From Rhizobium sp. RU36D (GTDB lineage Bacteria > Pseudomonadota > Alphaproteobacteria > Rhizobiales > Rhizobiaceae): a DNA stretch of 64,000 bases. Within the stretch, counting starts at the first letter, position 1, and every line of letters starts with the position of its first letter. Below the pieces are notes generated by a model. The model was not told the DNA's origin. It saw nothing but the letters and a program-made list of their open reading frames with translations, and did no database searches. The DNA lies in contig NZ_FWXU01000002.1 in assembly GCF_900176345.1 (NCBI RefSeq), forward strand, positions 186,001 through 250,000. Reading direction: 5' to 3'. Made by a program: the position numbers and the translations under genes. Below are positions 7,239 through 15,811 of this stretch, piece after piece.

Positions 7239-9761
7239 CTATCTCTTGGGCAGCGGTGCCTGTTTGGCAAAGAAGTCCTTCCACGGATCTTCACGCGGCG
7301 TGGACAGCCGCGCCTGGATGTTGTTGATGGTGAAATGATCAGGCCCGATGTCCTCTGACAGTTCGGACCAGGTCAGCGGCACCGAGATCGCCGCACCGGG
7401 CCGGGCGCGCGGGGAATAGGCGACGACGGCGGTGTTGCCCCGACCATTGCGCAGATAGTCGATGAAGATGCGACCCTTGCGCTTCGCCTTGGTCGCCACG
7501 GCGAGATAGAGATCGGGCTCGTCGCGCGACATCGTGTCGGCCAGCTTTTTCGCATAGGCCTTCACCTCAGGCCATTTCGCCTTCGGTTTCAGCGGGATGA
7601 CCACATGCAAGCCCTTGCCGCCTGAGGTTTTCACGAAAGCCGAGAGACCATCGGCCTCGATGCGTCGTTTAAGTTCGAGGGCCCCCTCGATGACGGCGCT
7701 CCAGGGGACATCGTCGCCTGGATCGAGGTCCATGGTGATCATGTCCGGCATCTCCCAGGCCTTGGTAGTCGTGCCCCAGGGGTGAATTTCCAGCGCCGCC
7801 GACTGCACCAGCGCCATCAAGCCATCGAAATCCAGGATGCGAAGCAGCGGATCTCCGCCCTTGTCCTTGGGGTCTTTGATCTGATCGATATGCTTGCTCA
7901 TGCCGCGCCAGGCGTGTTTCTGGAAGAAGCGCTGCTGGCGCGTTATGCCATCGGGGCAGCGCAGCAGGGCGAGCGGCCGATCCACGACAAAGGGCGCCAT
8001 GAGATGCCAGACCTGCGCGTAATAATCGGCAAGCCCTGTTTTGGTGACACCCTCCTCCGGCCAGTAGACGCGATCCGGATGGGTGAATTTGACGCTGCTC
8101 TTCGGAACCGGTGCGGCCGTCTTGTCGCTTTCCTGCACCACTTCGGTCGACGCCTTGTCTTCGCGCAGGCCGCGAAAGGCAGCGTGCCGCAGATTGCCGT
8201 CGCCGGACCAGGCGCGGAACTCCACTTCCGCCACCAGTTCGGGCTTCACATAGACGACATCGCGCCGTGCATTGGCAGTCAGCTTGCCGTCGAAGGGGCT
8301 CTCGTCATTGGCCAAGGCTGCCAGCTTTTCATACAGCATCTCGGCGGTTGCCTGCGAGAAGCCGGTGCCGACGCGGCCGACATGGCGCAGCTTGCCCTTT
8401 TCATAAACGCCGAGCGCCAGCGATCCGATGGCCTGGTCCGTGACCGAGGAGGGCACATAGCCGCCGATGACAAATTCCTGCCGTTCGGAGCACTTGGACT
8501 TCACCCAGTTTCCCTTGCGGCCCGAGACATAGCGGCTGTCGCGATCCTTGGAGATGACACCCTCCAGGCTCAGCCGGCAGGCATGGGTGAGCACGAGGCC
8601 GCCGCTTTCATCGAAGTGGTGGCTGTAGCGCAGCACCGGATCATCTCTCGGGATAAGGCCTTCCAGCAGGGTCTTGCGCTCGATGAGCGGCACGTTGCGC
8701 AGGTCGTGGTCGTCAAGATGCAGGAGATCGAAGGCATAAAAGACGAAGCGGTCGCTTCTGCCTTCGCTCAAGTCCTGCTGCAGGGCGGAGAAATCCGAGG
8801 CGCCGTTTTCCTTCTCCACCACGATCTCGCCGTCGATCAAGGCGGCCTTCAGGTTCATGCAGGCTAGGGCCTCGGTCACCGCGCTGCCAAACCTGTCGGT
8901 CCAATCCAGCCCGCTGCGCGTCAACAGCTTGACCGATTTGCTTTCGATACGCGCCTGCAGGCGGTAGCCGTCGAACTTGATCTCGTGCAGCCATTTGCCA
9001 CCCGAGGGCGGCTTGGCCTTCAAGGTGGCGAGCGCCGGCTCGACGAATTCAGGCAGGGCTGCCTTGCGGGCGCCTTTCGGCAAGTCGTCCGTCGCGGTGG
9101 CTTTGGTCTCAGCCTTCTTGCGGGAAACGCGCACCGGGCCATGCTTGGCTGAATCCTGCTTCGAGCCGCGAGAGTGCCAGATCAGGTCGGGATTGGCCTT
9201 CACTTCTTTCAGCGTGCGACCCGTTTTCACCGAGAGCGGCATGTCTTTCAGAATATCGCCGTCGCTGCGGGCTTCCTCGTCATCACCCTTGATCAGCAGC
9301 CAGTTCTCGCGCTTTTCCTCCGGCTTGCCGCGCATGCGCACCAGATGCCAGCGTCCCCTCAGTTTCTCGCCTTCCAGCTCGAATTCGAGATGGCCCTTCT
9401 TGTAGGCCTTCTTGATATCGTGGAGAGGCTTCCATGTTCCCCGATCCCACAGGATGACCGTGCCGCCGCCGTACTCACCCTTGGGTATGATGCCTTCGAA
9501 ATCGCCATAGGAGATCGGATGGTCCTCGACATGCACGGCAAGACGCTTTTCGTTCGGGTCGAGGCTCGGCCCACGGGTCACGGCCCAGCTCTTGAGCACG
9601 CCATCCATTTCAAGGCGAAAGTCGTAATGCAGGCGCGTCGCGTCATGCTCCTGGATCACGAAGAGGTTCTGGCCGGTGGCCTCTGCCTTGGCTGCGGCCT
9701 CGCCCTTGGGCTCGGGCGTGCGGTCGAAGCGACGTTTGGTGTTGTAGACCTGAAGCCCCAT
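7239..9761 (-). CDS. ligD: Multifunctional ATP-dependent DNA ligase LigD
   Basis: Non-homologous end-joining ligase, 840 residues, with three domains in the order phosphoesterase, ligase, polymerase. The 3'-phosphoesterase domain (about 30-165) holds the His-rich QEHDATRLHYDFRLE and HVEDHPISYGDFEG. The ligase domain (about 245-540) has the adenylation motif EIKFDGYR with Lys262. The C-terminal primase-like polymerase domain (about 560-840) holds YYAQVWHLMAPFVVDRP and the acidic MDLDPGDD. The enzyme resects, fills and seals ends held by Ku. It follows ku2 by 3 bp, so the two are co-transcribed. Domain order is that of Pseudomonas LigD, not the mycobacterial polymerase-first order. Confidence 0.96.
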   Translation of the reverse strand: MGLQVYNTKRRFDRTPEPKGEAAAKAEATGQNLFVIQEHDATRLHYDFRLEMDGVLKSWAVTRGPSLDPNEKRLAVHVEDHPISYGDFEGIIPKGEYGGGTVILWDRGTWKPLHDIKKAYKKGHLEFELEGEKLRGRWHLVRMRGKPEEKRENWLLIKGDDEEARSDGDILKDMPLSVKTGRTLKEVKANPDLIWHSRGSKQDSAKHGPVRVSRKKAETKATATDDLPKGARKAALPEFVEPALATLKAKPPSGGKWLHEIKFDGYRLQARIESKSVKLLTRSGLDWTDRFGSAVTEALACMNLKAALIDGEIVVEKENGASDFSALQQDLSEGRSDRFVFYAFDLLHLDDHDLRNVPLIERKTLLEGLIPRDDPVLRYSHHFDESGGLVLTHACRLSLEGVISKDRDSRYVSGRKGNWVKSKCSERQEFVIGGYVPSSVTDQAIGSLALGVYEKGKLRHVGRVGTGFSQATAEMLYEKLAALANDESPFDGKLTANARRDVVYVKPELVAEVEFRAWSGDGNLRHAAFRGLREDKASTEVVQESDKTAAPVPKSSVKFTHPDRVYWPEEGVTKTGLADYYAQVWHLMAPFVVDRPLALLRCPDGITRQQRFFQKHAWRGMSKHIDQIKDPKDKGGDPLLRILDFDGLMALVQSAALEIHPWGTTTKAWEMPDMITMDLDPGDDVPWSAVIEGALELKRRIEADGLSAFVKTSGGKGLHVVIPLKPKAKWPEVKAYAKKLADTMSRDEPDLYLAVATKAKRKGRIFIDYLRNGRGNTAVVAYSPRARPGAAISVPLTWSELSEDIGPDHFTINNIQARLSTPREDPWKDFFAKQAPLPKR

Positions 9762-9764
9762 GGC

Positions 9765-10589
9765 TCAACTCGCCTTCTTCTTGCGCGGAAACGACTTGGC
9801 CTTGCGCTTGGCACTCTTCTGTTTGGCGCTGAGCCGCAGGGCCTCCTTGAGATCGATGACATTGTCGGTCTTTTCGGGCACTCGTCTCTTGATTTCGCGG
9901 CCCTCCATCTTGGCCTTCACCAGCTCGGCCAGCGCATCCTCGTAGCGGTCGCTATAGTCAGTGGGATCGAACTTGCCGGATCGCATCTCGATGATGTGGC
10001 CGGCCAGTTCCAGCATTTCCTCGTCGAACTTGATATCGGGAATGCCCTTGAACGCGGCTTTCTCCGAGCGAACCTCGTAGTCGAAATGCAGCGTGGTTGC
10101 GGTCAGGATGCCGTTATCGGCGCGAATGAGCAGGATCCGGTTCTTGCGGAAGAGGATGGCATTGGCGAGCGCTGCCACCTTGTTGCGCTCCAGGCTGCGG
10201 GCGAAGAGGGTCAGCGTTTCTTCATCCACGGCATCCGCCGGCGAGAGGTGATAGACCCGGTCGAGATAGAGATGGTCTATATCCTTGCAGGGCAGGAAGC
10301 CCTTGATGTGAAAGATCTTGTCGCTCTCCGGCATCAGCGCCGCCAGCTCCTCCGGCCCCACCATCACGTAATCACCGTCGCTCAAGCGATAGCCTTTGAC
10401 CTGCTCGTCGCGATCGACGGGTTCTTCGGTTTCGCTGTCGATGAACTGGCGCTGGACCCGGTTGCCGGTCTTGCGGTTGATGATGTGAAAGGAAATGCCC
10501 TCTGTCGTGTTGAGGGCGGAATAGAGCGCGATGCCGCAGCTCAACCCGTCGAATTTCAGATGGCCTTTCCAACTCGCCCTACGCGCCAT
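9765..10589 (-). CDS. ku: Second Ku family protein (NHEJ)
   Basis: A second prokaryotic Ku, 274 residues, clearly diverged from the Ku at 6430-7224. It starts MARRASWKGHLKFDGLSCG and keeps the family pattern of INRKTGNRVQ, a regulatory D-V-Y-HL stretch and LAGHIIEM. The C-terminus is basic (KRKAKSFPRKKKAS). Two Ku proteins around one ligD suggest either homodimers with different uses or a Ku heterodimer, as described for the paired ku genes of Sinorhizobium meliloti. It is directly upstream of ligD (3-bp gap) and 18 bp downstream of a small unknown gene. Confidence 0.93.
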   Translation of the reverse strand: MARRASWKGHLKFDGLSCGIALYSALNTTEGISFHIINRKTGNRVQRQFIDSETEEPVDRDEQVKGYRLSDGDYVMVGPEELAALMPESDKIFHIKGFLPCKDIDHLYLDRVYHLSPADAVDEETLTLFARSLERNKVAALANAILFRKNRILLIRADNGILTATTLHFDYEVRSEKAAFKGIPDIKFDEEMLELAGHIIEMRSGKFDPTDYSDRYEDALAELVKAKMEGREIKRRVPEKTDNVIDLKEALRLSAKQKSAKRKAKSFPRKKKAS

Positions 10590-10607
10590 GATCGTCTACT
10601 CGCTGGT

Positions 10608-10862
10608 TTACGCATCCGTCCGGTTTTCATCATCTGCCAGGAAGGCTTCGATCGAGGCGATATCGCTGTCGGTGACCACCGGAACGGGATCGGCGGCCAT
10701 TGCCTCCAGCACCTCCATGGAGACGGACCCGTTGCGGATCGCTGCCTCCAGCGCCTCGCGCGTCTGCCGCTCCGCCTTCAGTTCGGCATAAAGCGCCAGG
10801 ATCAGGCGGTCGCGATCGTCAGGCGCCTTGCGTTTGCGGATCGTGGAGAGCGATGTTGTCAT
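10608..10862 (-). CDS. Small protein of unknown function, first gene of the ku-ligD operon
   Basis: I do not recognise this 84-residue protein. It is charged, has no signal peptide or membrane segment, and contains a likely helical stretch (DDRDRLILALYAELKAERQ) with an acidic C-terminus (IASIEAFLADDEN). It lies 18 bp upstream of ku2 on the same strand and is the first gene after a GGAAC-N18-TT promoter, so it should be co-expressed with ku2 and ligD. Two in-frame ATGs exist, at 10871 and 10862. The first overlaps the promoter -10, so I chose 10862, which sits nine bases after the -10 TT and may be leaderless. No function is proposed beyond NHEJ association. Confidence 0.65.
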   Translation of the reverse strand: MTTSLSTIRKRKAPDDRDRLILALYAELKAERQTREALEAAIRNGSVSMEVLEAMAADPVPVVTDSDIASIEAFLADDENRTDA

Positions 10863-10871
10863 GACTCCCAT

Positions 10872-10896
10872 AATTCGGCTGCCGCAGGGAAGTTCC
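10872..10896 (-). promoter_or_regulatory. EcfG/RpoE2-type promoter for the small gene-ku2-ligD operon
   Basis: On the minus strand GGAAC (10896-10892), 18 bases, then TT (10873-10872). The distance from TT to the ATG at 10862 is identical to that at the YbhP-like gene (TT 1828, ATG 1818). Confidence 0.55.
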
Positions 10897-10941
10897 GCTC
10901 GGAGCTGGGGCGCCGATCACGTCTGCCAATCAGGACTGAGA

Positions 10942-12783
10942 CTAGACCGCAGGCTTGATCCGCAGGGCGCGCAGGGCATTGAGGATGACAGCCACGTCGA
11001 TCAATTCCTGCAGCAGTGCGCCCTGGACCGGCGTCAGGTAGCCGAAGGCAGCGACGATCATCCCGAGTATCGACAGGCCGATGCCGACCACGACGCTTTG
11101 CAGCGCGATGCCGCGGGCGCGCTGGGCCACTTCCATGCCCGGAAGAAGCCGATTGAGGTGATCGACCAGGATAACCACGTCGGCGGCCTCCGCCGATGCC
11201 GCGGCACCACGCGCACCCATGGCGACCCCGATATCGGCCGCGGCAAGCGCCGGTGCGTCATTGACGCCGTCGCCCACCATCATGACAGGCCCATGCTTGC
11301 GCTCCGTCAGAACCAGCAGAACCTTCTGGTCCGGCGTCAGATCCGCGCGGACCGCGTCCAGACCCAGGCCGTCAGTCACCTTCTCCGCCACCGCGCGCCG
11401 GTCTCCCGTGGCCATCACGATCCGCGAGATGCCCAGCCGTCTGAGGTTGGCGATCATTTGCGGGGTGCCTTCGCGCAAGGCGTCCGCCATCACGATATCG
11501 CCGGCCAAGACACCATCGACCGCAACAGACACCAGGACCGAGCCCAGGGCATGGGTGGAGACATCTTTCGCGGGCGCGCCGACCATGCGCCTGACGAAGT
11601 CCTTGCCGCCGACCACCACATGGCGTCCGTCCACCGTGCCGGACAGGCCGTCTCCCGCCGTTTCGATCACGTCACCGGGAACCGGTAGGGAGGTTCCGCG
11701 GGTATGGGCGGCCGCCACGATCGCCTGGGCCATGGGATGTTTCGATGCCTGCTCGAGGGCTGCGGCGAAATACAGGATTTCCTCTTCCGAAAGAACACCT
11801 ACGCGCTCAATCTCCACGATCTGCGGTCGTCCGTCCGTCAGCGTGCCGGTCTTGTCGAGCACCAGCGTGTGGATCTGTGCCAGCGCCTCCAGCGGTTTCG
11901 CGCCCTTGATCAGCACCCCGAAATGGGCAGCACGGGATATGCCAGCCACGAGCGCCACAGGCACGGCAAGGATCAGGGGGCAGGGGGTGGCGACGACGAG
12001 GACTGCGACCGCGCGGATGGGATCGCCCGTGAACCACCAGGCGGCAACGGCCAGCGCCACTGTCACCACCAGGAACAGCAGCGAGTAGCGATCCGCAAGC
12101 CTGGTCATCGGCGCCTTGGAGGCCTGGGCCGCCTCCACCAGCCTGACGATGCCGGCATAGGTGCTGTCTGCGGCGCGGCGGTGGACATGCAGGTCGAAGG
12201 CGTCGCCGGAATTGGACGATCCGCTCAGCACATCCTCGCCACGGGCAAGACGAACCGGCATGGATTCGCCCGTCAGCGCCGACTTGTCGAGAAGCGCGTG
12301 ATCGCTTGCCAACACGCCATCGACAGGTGCGACATCCCCCTGCCGGATGAGCAGCAGGTCTCCCGGCAGGATATCGTCAAGGGCGACCTCTTCCAGCGTG
12401 CCATCCCGATGGCGCGTCGCCGTGCGCGGCACGCGGGCCAGGAGCGCGCTCATTTCGCGGCGCGCCCGCCCCTCGGCAAAGTTTTCCAGAAAAGTGCCGC
12501 CGGAATACATCAGCGCCACGACTGCCGCGGCCAGCGTCTCGCCGAAAACCAGGGCCGCCGACATGGACAAGGCGGCGACGATATCAAGGCCGAATTCGCC
12601 GCGCCACAGACTGCGCAGGATCTCCCAGAGCAATGCCAGCAGTACCGGTATGACACCGGCGATCCAGACGATCTCGGCCCAGCCGGACGGACCAGCGAAG
12701 CGCAAGGCGAGGCCAAGGCCAAGTCCGGCAGCGGCAATGGCGAGCATTGCCGACTTCCATCGGTCCGCCAGTATCAGGTCCAT
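10942..12783 (-). CDS. Heavy-metal translocating P1B-type ATPase
   Basis: Inner-membrane metal pump of 613 residues. The actuator domain has LTGES (170-174), the transmembrane metal site region is VATPCPLILAVP (TPC at 266-268), and the phosphorylation motif DKTGTLTDG carries Asp310. The later MVGDGVNDAPAL hinge is intact. There is no N-terminal heavy-metal-associated (CxxC) domain, so it begins directly with membrane helices. TPCP replaces the CPC of copper ATPases; this variant belongs to less-studied P1B groups linked to metals such as Fe, Ni, Co or Zn, so I leave the substrate open. It stands alone between the NHEJ and siderophore loci. Confidence 0.9.
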   Translation of the reverse strand: MDLILADRWKSAMLAIAAAGLGLGLALRFAGPSGWAEIVWIAGVIPVLLALLWEILRSLWRGEFGLDIVAALSMSAALVFGETLAAAVVALMYSGGTFLENFAEGRARREMSALLARVPRTATRHRDGTLEEVALDDILPGDLLLIRQGDVAPVDGVLASDHALLDKSALTGESMPVRLARGEDVLSGSSNSGDAFDLHVHRRAADSTYAGIVRLVEAAQASKAPMTRLADRYSLLFLVVTVALAVAAWWFTGDPIRAVAVLVVATPCPLILAVPVALVAGISRAAHFGVLIKGAKPLEALAQIHTLVLDKTGTLTDGRPQIVEIERVGVLSEEEILYFAAALEQASKHPMAQAIVAAAHTRGTSLPVPGDVIETAGDGLSGTVDGRHVVVGGKDFVRRMVGAPAKDVSTHALGSVLVSVAVDGVLAGDIVMADALREGTPQMIANLRRLGISRIVMATGDRRAVAEKVTDGLGLDAVRADLTPDQKVLLVLTERKHGPVMMVGDGVNDAPALAAADIGVAMGARGAAASAEAADVVILVDHLNRLLPGMEVAQRARGIALQSVVVGIGLSILGMIVAAFGYLTPVQGALLQELIDVAVILNALRALRIKPAV

Positions 12784-12877
12784 GATGCGTCTTTCCCCTC
12801 ACGCGGCATCCCTTTCGATGCCGCGCAGACGCTAGAACCAACGATCGCCCGTTGCAAGCACGCCTAAAGGTGTGGGC

Positions 12878-13942
12878 TCAGCCTTGCCTGCGCTCCCAAT
12901 ACCAGGCGACATACATCCGCCGCCGGTCATGGCCGCGCTCCTTCAGGACGCCGCGCAGCAACCGCACGTCGTCCTTCTCGCAGGCCACCCAGACGAAGGT
13001 TTCCGCATCGATGGAGGCAATTGCCGCCTTTGCCGCATCGGATAACATGCCTGTGGCACTCGCAGGATAGGATTTGCGATGCAGCCAGGACACATCGAGC
13101 GTGCCGGCCGATGGCAGCGGCTGTTCCTCGGCCTCGTCCTCCACCTCGATAATGGCCCGCATCCGTGTACCCTCAGGCACTTCGGCAGCAATGCGGGCGA
13201 TGGCGGGCAGGGCGCTTTCGTCACCCACCAGCAGCATATCCTGCGCCACTGGCAGATCGCCGCCGCCGGGACCCAGCAGCGCCAGCCTATCGCCCGGCAT
13301 GGCATCGCGGGCAAAGTCGGCACCGGGCGTCAGAACACCAGGGGCAGGGTGCTGGAAGAAATCCACCCACAATTCGCGGCGCTCCACATCGACCTTGCGG
13401 ATGGTGTAGACGCGCACGAGAAGCGCGTCCTCGCCCTCCGGCCAATCGACGCGCCCGTCATCGCGCAGGCCGGGCCAGATGGGTGTGCGCCCCTTCGGCG
13501 GCACCAGCAGGCGCACATGCATGTCGCCGCCGATGAAGGGCGAGACATCGGCGCAGGAGAATTTCACCCGGCGCATATGCGGTGTTACGTCTTCGGCCGA
13601 GACGACCTCCACGTGGTGGATGTTGGAGAGCGGCGTGCGCGGCGGCGGCTCGGACCAGGAGAGTTCGAACGGGTCTTCGCCGGCGAAGTAGAACAGATGC
13701 TCCGCGATCATGTTGCGGCTCATCTGCAGCGCGTCTTCGCTGGGGCAGGCGAGATCGATCAGCAGGCGGCCGTCGCGAAGTCGAATATCGGCGGTCACCG
13801 TCTCGCTTTTCAGCATCACAGCATCGTCGCTGCGCAGCACCTCGGAGTGCTCGATGAAATGCTCGCCGATCTCATGGAGCATGCCCACAGCATCGGTGGG
13901 CAGGGCGATGCCGGAAAGCCTGTAGGTCTGGATTGCGTTCAT
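12878..13942 (-). CDS. Siderophore-interacting FAD ferric reductase with N-terminal DUF2218 domain
   Basis: Cytoplasmic flavin reductase that releases iron from imported ferric siderophores. Residues about 1-95 look like DUF2218 (acidic, ADIRLRDGRLLIDLACPS). The rest is the siderophore-interacting protein fold: the FAD site near VRVYTIRKVD, then LGPGGGDLP, LLVGDESALPAIARI and the C-terminal MYVAWYWERRQG typical of the family. At 354 residues it is longer than stand-alone SIPs (about 250-280) because of the fusion. Its start overlaps the ABC ATPase stop by four bases. It is the last gene of the siderophore import operon. Confidence 0.92.
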   Translation of the reverse strand: MNAIQTYRLSGIALPTDAVGMLHEIGEHFIEHSEVLRSDDAVMLKSETVTADIRLRDGRLLIDLACPSEDALQMSRNMIAEHLFYFAGEDPFELSWSEPPPRTPLSNIHHVEVVSAEDVTPHMRRVKFSCADVSPFIGGDMHVRLLVPPKGRTPIWPGLRDDGRVDWPEGEDALLVRVYTIRKVDVERRELWVDFFQHPAPGVLTPGADFARDAMPGDRLALLGPGGGDLPVAQDMLLVGDESALPAIARIAAEVPEGTRMRAIIEVEDEAEEQPLPSAGTLDVSWLHRKSYPASATGMLSDAAKAAIASIDAETFVWVACEKDDVRLLRGVLKERGHDRRRMYVAWYWERRQG

Positions 13943-14778
13943 GGCTGGTCTCCATCGATGCCGCTTGCCGGGGTGTCTGTTGATGTCATTCGATGCCGGC
14001 CGATCGGCAGCATGATCGGGCGGCCGGAGGTCGGGTCGGTGATAACGCGGCTTTCGAGGCCGAACACCTGCCGGACATTGTCTTCCGTCAGCACCTCTTC
14101 CGGCGTGCCGCGCGCATGCAGCCGCCCTGCCGCCATGGCGATCAGGCTATCCGCATAGCGTGCCGCGAGGTTGAGGTCGTGCAGCACCATCACGATGGTG
14201 GTCCCGCGCTGGCGATTGAGGTCGGTCAGCAGGTCGAGCACCTCGACCTGATGGCTAATGTCGAGGAAGGTGGTGGGCTCGTCCAGCAGCAGGATGTCGG
14301 TCTGCTGCGCCAGCGCCATGGCGATCCAGGCGCGCTGCCGCTGGCCGCCGGAGAGTTCGTCCATCGGCCGTTCCGCGAGCTCCACCGTCCGTGTCGCGAT
14401 AAGGGCCGCGGCCACGGCTTCGTCGTCCCGCGCGGTCCAGCGGGAAAACATGCCCTGATGCGGATGGCGCCCACGGCTGACGAGATCGGCCACGGTGATG
14501 CCGTCAGGCGCGATCGGCGATTGCGGCAGCAGCCCCAGCGTGCGCGCCAGTTCCCGCGGCGGCGTCTTGTGGATCGACTTTCCGTCAAGCAGTACCCGGC
14601 CATGGCGCGGAAAGAGTAGCCGGGACAGGGTGCGCAACAGAGTGGACTTGCCGCAGGCATTGGCACCGACGATAACGGTGATCTTGCCCGGATCGATGGC
14701 GAGGTCGAGGCCTTCCAGGATCACGCTGTCGCTATATCCAGCCGAAAGATCCTGGGCGGTGAGCGTATGAGCCGTCAT
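13939..14778 (-). CDS. Iron-siderophore ABC transporter ATP-binding protein (FecE/FepC-like)
   Basis: ATPase subunit that powers ferric-siderophore import, 279 residues. Walker A is GANACGKST, which has Ala-Cys where Gly-(Ala/Ser)-Gly is more usual (GPNGxGKST) but keeps the GxxxxGKS/T core. The signature is ELSGGQRQRAWIAMALAQ, Walker B is ILLLDEPTTFLD, and the H-loop is VLHDLNLAARYAD. Start and stop overlap the neighbouring genes by 4 bp, so it is fully coupled. The partners are the two FecCD-type permeases upstream. Confidence 0.94.
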   Translation of the reverse strand: MTAHTLTAQDLSAGYSDSVILEGLDLAIDPGKITVIVGANACGKSTLLRTLSRLLFPRHGRVLLDGKSIHKTPPRELARTLGLLPQSPIAPDGITVADLVSRGRHPHQGMFSRWTARDDEAVAAALIATRTVELAERPMDELSGGQRQRAWIAMALAQQTDILLLDEPTTFLDISHQVEVLDLLTDLNRQRGTTIVMVLHDLNLAARYADSLIAMAAGRLHARGTPEEVLTEDNVRQVFGLESRVITDPTSGRPIMLPIGRHRMTSTDTPASGIDGDQP

Positions 14779-15809
14779 AGCGAGCCTCCGTTCCGGTTGA
14801 CGCGCACGATGAGATAGATGAGGTAGGGAGCACCGAGCGCGCCGGTCACCACACCGACCGGATAGCGGCCGGGCAACAGGAATTGCCCGGCATAGTCCCC
14901 GACCAGCACCAGCACGGCCCCCACCAGCGCCGCGGGGATCAGCAGCGAACCACTATTGCCGATGATGCGCGCGGCGATCGGACCCGAGAGAAAGGCGACG
15001 AAGGCGATCGGGCCTGCCACCGCCGTGGCACAGGCGATCATGCCGACGGCCGCGACAATGACGGTGACGCGCGTTGCGGCGACCCGCACACCGAGTGCGG
15101 CCGCGGTGTCATCGCCCAGTCTCAAGGCGTCGAGGTCACGCATGCGCGACAGCAGCAGCCCGCCAAACACGATCAGCGCCAGGAGAAGCGGCAGGGCCTG
15201 GTCGAGGCGGGCTCCATTGACGCTGCCGGTCAGCCAGCGCATGGCCTCCTGCAGGCTCCAGGCCGGCGCGGTGGAAAGGATATAGGCGATCACGCTTTCC
15301 AGCATGGCCGAGACGCCGATGCCGACGAGAATGAGCCGGGTGCCCGCCACGCCGTTGCGAAACGACAGGCCATAGACCAGGAGTGCGACGCCAAGACCGG
15401 CGACCACGGCGAAGACCGAAACGACAGGACCGTTCATCGACAGCACGACGATGGCAAAGACGGCGGCGGCGCTGGCGCCGGAGCTGATGCCGATGATGTC
15501 GGGGCTCGCCAGTGGATTGCGCAGCATGATCTGGAAGGCGACACCGCCGAGCCCGAAGCTGGCGCCCGCCAGGATGGACAGCACCGCGCGCGGCAGCCGC
15601 AATTGCCCGACCGTGAAGCCGGCGCCGGGGACGTTTTCCCCGAGCAGCACCCTGACCACATCCGCCGGCGGCGTGAAGGATTGGCCAAGCGAAAGCGTCA
15701 GCGCAAAAACCGCCAGCAGGACAGCAAGCAGGATCGCGATGACCAGCCCATGCCGGCGCGTGCGACGCTGGCGATTGCGGGTGATGGACTGGATGACGGG
15801 CGCAAGCAT
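14775..15809 (-). CDS. Iron-siderophore ABC transporter permease (FecCD family)
   Basis: Inner-membrane permease with about nine to ten helices, of the FecCD/BtuC family. Family motifs are GENVPGAGFTVGQLRLPRAV, LRNPLASPDIIGISSGASAA and FVAFLSGPIAARIIG. I chose the ATG at 15809 (MLAPVIQS), two bases after the upstream permease stop with GGGAG inside that gene's end. The frame extends to 15848, but this would overlap the upstream gene by 37 bp. It pairs with the permease at 15812-16855 to form the heterodimeric channel. Confidence 0.93.
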   Translation of the reverse strand: MLAPVIQSITRNRQRRTRRHGLVIAILLAVLLAVFALTLSLGQSFTPPADVVRVLLGENVPGAGFTVGQLRLPRAVLSILAGASFGLGGVAFQIMLRNPLASPDIIGISSGASAAAVFAIVVLSMNGPVVSVFAVVAGLGVALLVYGLSFRNGVAGTRLILVGIGVSAMLESVIAYILSTAPAWSLQEAMRWLTGSVNGARLDQALPLLLALIVFGGLLLSRMRDLDALRLGDDTAAALGVRVAATRVTVIVAAVGMIACATAVAGPIAFVAFLSGPIAARIIGNSGSLLIPAALVGAVLVLVGDYAGQFLLPGRYPVGVVTGALGAPYLIYLIVRVNRNGGSL

Positions 15810-15811
15810 GG

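Noticed and set aside
9174..10958. Long plus-strand frame opposite ligD and ku2
   Set aside because: Antisense artefact across two well-supported genes; no motifs.
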